64,000 nt of DNA from Theropithecus gelada (lineage: Eukaryota; Chordata; Mammalia; Primates; Cercopithecidae), in the NCBI RefSeq assembly GCF_003255815.1, contig NC_037668.1, positions 64,623,582-64,687,581 of the forward strand, in the 5' to 3' direction. The translations under genes were made by a program, and so were the position numbers. Within the stretch, counting starts at the first letter, position 1. Each line of letters opens with the position of its first letter. The notes under the pieces are model-generated. The model worked only from the letters and a program-made list of their open reading frames with translations, was not told where the DNA came from and did not search any database. This document shows, piece by piece, positions 59,251 through 64,000 of this stretch.

Positions 59251-59531
59251 GGCCGGGCACGGTGGCTCACACCTGTAATCCCAGCACTTTGGGAAGCCGA
59301 GGTGGATGGATCACTTGAGGTCAGGAGTTTAAGACCAGCCTGGCCAACATGGTGAAACCCTGTCTCTACTAAAAACACAAAAATCAGCTGGGTGTGGTGG
59401 CACGTGCCTGGGATCCCAGCTACACCAGAAGCTGAGACATGAGAAGCAGAGGTTGCAGTGAGCTGAGGTCGCACCACTGCACTCCAGCCTGGGCCACAGA
59501 GCCAGACTCTATCTCAAAGAAGAAAAGAAAA
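59251..59531 (+). mobile_element. Alu, full length with a small deletion
   Basis: Starts GGCCGGGCACGGTGGCTCAC. The right arm lacks about 18 bp (the CGCTTGAACCCGGGAGG segment near 59442). Diverged target-site duplication: GAAAACCTAAGCCTGA at 59235-59250 and GAAAACCTGAGCCCGG at 59532-59547. Confidence 0.96.
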
Positions 59532-59547
59532 GAAAACCTGAGCCCGG

Positions 59548-59859
59548 GTCCGTCCTTCCAGAGTCCAGGGCATTGCTGACCCAGTGGGGCAGGAGCAATG
59601 CTGCACTTGCCCTCCCACCTCTGGGGCAGCAGGAAGAAGCATCTGCAGGCGTTGGGAGCACCCAAGCCCACCCAGAGGCCCTCCTGGCAGGGCAAGAAGC
59701 AACCGTGGCCGCCGGCCAGATGGGCAGCGACCTGAGAGCCCTTTCCGTGGGAGGACTTGGGATGTGCCCAGAGTTCCTGTAAGCGAAGAATAACTTTACT
59801 CCTGAGTGTTGCAAAGTGAAACTCCACAAAGTGCCGAGTCACAGAAAACGCCAAGATTC
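59548..59859. other. unique GC-rich sequence
   Basis: Opposing short frames. No gene. Confidence 0.4.
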
Positions 59860-60170
59860 TTCACACATAGAATAATGAGGCAATAAAACTCAACTATAAA
59901 GTTAAATAATTTACCATAAATATCTAAAGCTCTCAAATTATTCTCTACATTAACTGCCTATGTTTAAAATGATCTTTGCATTCACTATGTCACAGATGGC
60001 AAAAGCAGACAAGAGAGTCCTTGACAACTCTAACTGCAATTAGCCCTTCCCAGCTGCGGTGATTTAAAGGCCTTTTCAGTTAAGCTGAATGAAACACCCG
60101 CGCTTTATAAATAAAGGCTTTACCAGGGCTGACAATGAAGTATTTGAAACGTACAGGCCCGAGCTGCTGG
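59860..60170. promoter_or_regulatory. candidate conserved element
   Basis: AACTATAAAGTTAAATAATT, CTGCAATTAGCCCTTCCCAG, GGTGATTTAAAGGCC, CGCGCTTTATAAATAAAGGC. AT-rich unique block with CpGs and homeodomain-like cores. TATAAA words here have no associated gene start. Confidence 0.4.
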
Positions 60171-60224
60171 AGAGGGGGCGGCGGGGAAAGGACTGTCACT
60201 ACATCCTAAAACTGAAGCCCTACA

Positions 60225-60425
60225 CACCCCTCAACCCACCACCTCCCCAGTCTCACACTCACATGATGCTCAGACACACCCCTCTCCCTGCACAAACGCA
60301 GGCTCACGCCCTCCTCCCCTCCCCACAGACACACCCTTACTCCCCCTTCACATTCCCGTACACATGCTCCACGGTCCTGTAACCAAGCACACGCATCTTC
60401 TCTCCGCACACACACGCACGCACAC
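60225..60425. repeat. diffuse CACAC/CCTCCCC-rich tract
   Basis: TCACACTCACATG, CAGACACACCC and ACACACACGCACGCACAC words. The minus-strand 200-codon frame over it is Cys/Val-rich and spurious. Confidence 0.75.
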
Positions 60426-61049
60426 AACTGAAGAGGTTGCGTGTCTCCAAGAAAGGTGGCTGGGATCATGAGAAACATTCCAGCATGTAAAGGCCAAATG
60501 AGGTCAGTCGTCTTGAGTGGGAGACCCGAGTGCCAGCGCTTGTGGCCAGGCCCAGGAGCCCTTGCCTGCACAGCTCCAGCTGGCAGAGGAGGAGAAGAAG
60601 GAGTTCTCTCTGCGCTGGGGAGGAGTTGCCCTTCAACAACACAGAGCACCTTGGAGACAAGAGTTAGGAGGCGGCTGCGGCAGTGTGCGAAGGAGGTCAA
60701 GGTTACCCTGATTGCCGCCAAGCGCTCCTCCCGGGGGCCTGGCTGGTTAATTGCTTGGAGTCTGGCATGGCAGAGGGAGCTGTCAGCAAAATGGCCCCTC
60801 TGAATCACATGCTTGGATCTCTGGGATCCTCCTGGGGGACCAAGGCTAGCCCCCCACTGCTTCCCTGCCCAGTCTCTCCCAAGGCACAGTGGACACAGAC
60901 CAGGTCCCAGCCTGGCTCAGAAAAGCTGGGTCCATGGGGTCTTCTTCCTGCATCTCCTGTGGGGACCAGAGCTTGTCCCAACCACAGTCTCAGCCTGAAG
61001 TAGCCCTAACCCATAGCCTCTCCCATCCTGTACCCACAACACAGTGATA
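60426..61049. other. unique sequence, one CpG-rich patch
   Basis: 60665-60760 (GGCTGCGGCAGTGTGCGAAG, GAGGTCAAGGTTACCC, GGTTAATTGCTTGG) might be a small regulatory element with a nuclear-receptor-like half site. No gene. Confidence 0.3.
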
Positions 61050-61260
61050 ACCATACCCCGCTTTTGCTGAGCAATCACTGCATCCCAGACACCATGCTAA
61101 GCCCCTCCCAGGCATTATTCCTTTTGAGGCTCATTAAAATCCTATGAAGCAAATACTATTATTTTTAACATTTAATTCGGATGGGAGAATGGAAGCACAG
61201 GGAGGCTAAGGTACCTTGCATAAGGTAGGGCAGCAGGGATGAAGGTGGGCAGTGTAGCGT
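61050..61260 (-). mobile_element. MIR SINE
   Basis: CACCATGCTAAGCCCCTCCC, AAAATCCTATGAAGCAAATA, GAATGGAAGCACAGGGAGGC. Confidence 0.82.
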
Positions 61261-62294
61261 CCGAGTGGACCCCTCAGCACTGCACTGGACAAGGACCCCC
61301 TGCTTCATACCCCCGAAGCAGGCTGTCCTGACTATAGCCCTCCAGAAACCTGGACCTGCCTGGTTGAGCTCTAAGCCCCTGCCCAGCCCTCCCAGTGCCT
61401 CCCTTAAGCTTAGGATCCTGTTTCTGAAATATGAGCCAGCCTTGACAGTCACGATGCCCCATCCACCCGACTGGGCACCACCTGTCCTGACACCATCCTG
61501 CTGTATCCGCTGGGCTAGGCTCTCCCTGCATAGACATGTCTGCCACTCCTGGGCCGCCATCTGGGTCTCCCATCACAAGATCCTGCTTCTCTTCCCAACT
61601 TGGAAGGGCCCGTACCCTTGCACCAGGGCCAGCAATGTTCCCTGGGGCTGGGAGAACTCCCAGGAGGAGCTGGCTTCAGTCAGTCTCTGAGGCTGCTGGA
61701 GGACTGGCAAGAAGTTCTGGAGAAGCATTTGGGCTCCTGAAGGGCTCCACTCCAGACAAGCTCTCATTAATTTGCTGTTTATAATATTTGAGTTCCAGAG
61801 AGCTGCCTGGGCTGGGACCCAACTTGCAAAGGAGAAAAATAAAACTCATTCTATCTCTGATGACAAATGAAGGCATTTATAGGAGCTTAAGATAAAGGGA
61901 TGGGAGGGTGAATATGGATGCACAAGGGGCTGGTCTGAGGTCTACAGCTACTGGGCAGCTGCAAATTGCTGAGCCCAGGGCCCTAGGGATTCTGGCCAGA
62001 GTTCCAGGGAGTGGAGAGGGTGGCCCCTGGAGATAGGATAGCTGGGGTCAGATGAGAAGGCAAGTGGGCAAGTGGCTCTGCTGCAGACTCAAGTCTCGAC
62101 CTTGCTGGGGCCATGAGCCTCCTGGAAAGAGGCGATACTTTTACCTCCACAGTCAGTGTGGGTGTGGAGACTGGCTTCAGGGCCCCACTCCACCTGTCCA
62201 TGCTCCCTTCCCCACAACTGCTCCTTCCTTGGCAGGGGGCAGAGGGTATCAATTGATTACCCTGAGGTGCCTAAGGAAAGCACCTGAGCCCTAG
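61261..62294. other. unique sequence, no gene seen
   Basis: The 141-codon (61265-61690 plus) and 131-codon (61165-61560 minus) frames overlap each other and lack domains. Confidence 0.45.
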
Positions 62295-62485
62295 AGCCTG
62301 TATCACCACTTCCTTGCTGTGTAAGCAAGAGGTAAAATCACTTCACCTCTCTGAGCCCGTCTTCTCATCTGTAAACCAGGAACACTAACCCGCAGCTCAC
62401 CCAGGATTCAACAGGCTCGTGTGCATGAGGCACCTAGAACGGTGTAGATATATCATAGGTGCATCATAAATGCAGTTCCCTTTGC
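62295..62485 (+). mobile_element. MIR SINE, near full length
   Basis: CACTTCCTTGCTGTGTAAGC, TCACTTCACCTCTCTGAGCC, TTCTCATCTGTAAACCAGGA, ATAGGTGCATCATAAATG. Confidence 0.9.
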
Positions 62486-62564
62486 TCTTTCTACTTCCCT
62501 TTTCTGGACTCCCCGTCACAGGACTCCTAGATGATCACAGGTCTGAGCCCGAAGGCGCCACAGA

Positions 62565-62690
62565 CACCATCTTCCTTAACTGCTGCATTTCATAGGCCCA
62601 GAGTGAGGCAGGGAGAAGCCTCAACCACACAGTAGGTCAACAGCAGAGGCTTGGCTCAAGCCTCAGTTCAGACTCCCCAGCACCCCAGCT
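62565..62690 (-). mobile_element. MIR-like fragment
   Basis: CTGCTGCATTTCATAGGCCC, AGAGTGAGGCAGGGAGAAGC, ACCACACAGTAGGTCAACAG. Confidence 0.6.
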
Positions 62691-62739
62691 GTCCCAGAGG
62701 GTCACCTCCACGGGGACTGCTGGATGAGCTTCCTGTCTA

Positions 62740-62880
62740 CAACCTTCATTTTACAGATGAAATCAGGATCGGGTGTGAAAGGCAACATGCCCATCACTGG
62801 CCATACCACCAGCCAGGGAGAGGCTGGAACGCCAACCCATGTCTCGCTGACTTCAAAGGGAGCTCTTCCCAGGAACTTGA
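62740..62880 (-). mobile_element. MIR-like fragment
   Basis: CTTCATTTTACAGATGAAAT followed by diverged core. CCAACCCATGTCTCGCTGAC at the far side. Confidence 0.5.
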
Positions 62881-63924
62881 CATTCCCAGTTGAACTCTAA
62901 GATCCCTGAGGGCTGTAGCCCTGTTTCAGGTCATTTGCTTTCCCTGGCATCTGCTGAGAGTTCAGCCAAGGTCCAGGGAACAAAGAGTGATTGTAACAGC
63001 AAAGGTTCTCAGCTGAGTGGTGAAGAGGGCCCAGGACCACTGGCTGCCTCTGTGCACAAGTGCCCTGTATCCTGGAGTGTCCCAAGAGGCTATGACTGAT
63101 GGACAAGACTTGATTTCGGTCAGTGTGCTGGGGAGAGCTGGTGTGGCCAGCCCTCAGCTGCTCCCAGCAGTAGATGGGGCTGGGAAGTAGCCTGGAAATC
63201 CAGGCAGGCCAAGCCTGGCAGTAAAAGAAGACATGGGGGGTGGTCCCCAGGAGAAAGCCCAACTCCTGGTCTCCAGTGGAGCTGACACCCTTCCATCGTC
63301 TGCTTCTCCTTGTGCTTAAGTTTACTCATATCTCTAAGGATTTGGATCCTGGGTGTAGAGATGAACACCATGCCATCTTCTGCCCTTCCCAAGTTTGGGA
63401 AAGGAATGGAGGTTGACTTCAAATACAAGAGTGCCCAGATGAGAGAGGTCCTGAGGCAGGATGTGCAAGGGAAAAACCAGGAGTGTAGTGAGGCAAGACC
63501 CTAGGGGCCTGCAGGCAGGGAGAGGCTGGAGAGGGAGGTGTGGGCAGGATGGTGGAGTCACAGATGCCCACCTTGGGAAATCAGACAGCCTGAGGGCAAT
63601 AGGGAGGCATGGGAGGACTGGGAGCAGAAGAGGGCCATAACGAAATGTTCACGTTACAAAGTCAAATTCTGGGGGTTGAATGACAGAGGCTGGATGGGGT
63701 GGGCTTCCTAAAAAATAGTGAGTCCAGCGAAAGACGGGGCCAGCCACAGCTGAGGTGCTGTTAATGGGGAAGGCAAGGAGGGATGCGCGGCTAAGTTGTG
63801 GGGAGGTGAAGACGAGGAGACATGATGGCTGATGGGTGGGAAGGGTGAGGGGGCACCTGCTGAGTGCTCCTACCTGGGCTCAGTGGAGGTTTGTACTTAT
63901 AAACATCATCATGAGCAAGATTCA
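62881..63924. other. unique sequence, no gene seen
   Basis: Nothing recognised beyond short frames on both strands. Confidence 0.45.
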
Positions 63925-64000
63925 GAATAGCTCACATTTATGGAGTGTTGACTCAGCGTCCTAAGCGACTTCCATGCATCAGCTCAGCAGATCCTCACAC
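63925..64000 (-). mobile_element. MIR SINE, cut by window end
   Basis: AGCTCACATTTATGGAGTGT, then CTTCCATGCATCAGCTCAGC, then AGATCCTCACAC, the first part of an antisense MIR. Confidence 0.8.

Noticed and set aside
60070..60125. TATA-box promoter of a gene
   Set aside because: TATAAA words occur in AT-rich DNA, but no exon, start region or CpG island follows.
60206..60808. 200-codon minus-strand Cys/Val-rich frame
   Set aside because: Produced by the CACA-rich tract read on the opposite strand.

Overview
The window is primate nuclear DNA, almost certainly human or a close ape. The evidence is a young L1 (L1PA-type) 3' end at the left edge, seven Alu copies or fragments (four with readable target-site duplications), one MADE1 element, and a dense background of old mammalian MIR and L2 copies. 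It contains no prokaryotic gene, operon, CRISPR array or phage-like structure.

I find no protein-coding gene I can support. The only recognisable coding remnant is the last 29 codons of an L1 ORF2. The long open frames (up to about 308 codons) lie in a minisatellite, a polypurine tract, antisense repeats or compositionally biased DNA. No exon, splice pair, CpG-island promoter, tRNA, rRNA or ordinary ncRNA gene was convincing. The region reads as an intron or an intergenic landscape.

Layout. 1-321: L1PA tail. 0.6-9.3 kb: largely unique, with AT-rich, CpG-retaining blocks that look like conserved non-coding elements (about 0.6-1.2, 6.2-6.7 and 8.8-9.2 kb), separated by MIR, L2 and an old LTR. 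9.8-23 kb: scattered MIR and L2, a further element-like block at 18.2 kb, a degenerate ~33-bp tandem array at 21.4 kb, and a MIR split by an Alu at 22.6 kb. 24.8-26.9 kb: polypurine tract, then a long antisense L2. 27.8-31.3 kb: diffuse CA-rich DNA and a 0.94-kb GC-rich minisatellite built of 13-17-bp units with 30- and 45-bp higher-order repeats. 32-43 kb: element-like blocks (32.2, 32.5, 35.8-37.0, 42.9 kb) among MIR and L2. 44.4-46.7 kb: the repeat-dense core (Alu with a TTCC-type tail, MADE1, two damaged Alus, an L1M 3' end, another Alu). 49.1-49.45 kb: the most striking element-like block. 49.5-51.4 kb: LTR, unclassified sequence and an Alu. 51.5-64 kb: L2, MIR, CA-rich tracts, a CCAT microsatellite, one Alu and another element-like block at 59.9-60.2 kb.

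The most interesting non-repeat signal is a pair of 8-mers, ATGCTAAT and ATGCATTA. They occur together three times, 16-18 bp start-to-start, once at 8.9 kb and twice at 49.1-49.3 kb. This fits a cluster of POU/homeodomain-type enhancers for an unseen developmental gene, but that role is inference. Repeat family calls come from recognising consensus features by eye. Boundaries are approximate, and subfamily names were avoided where they could not be justified.
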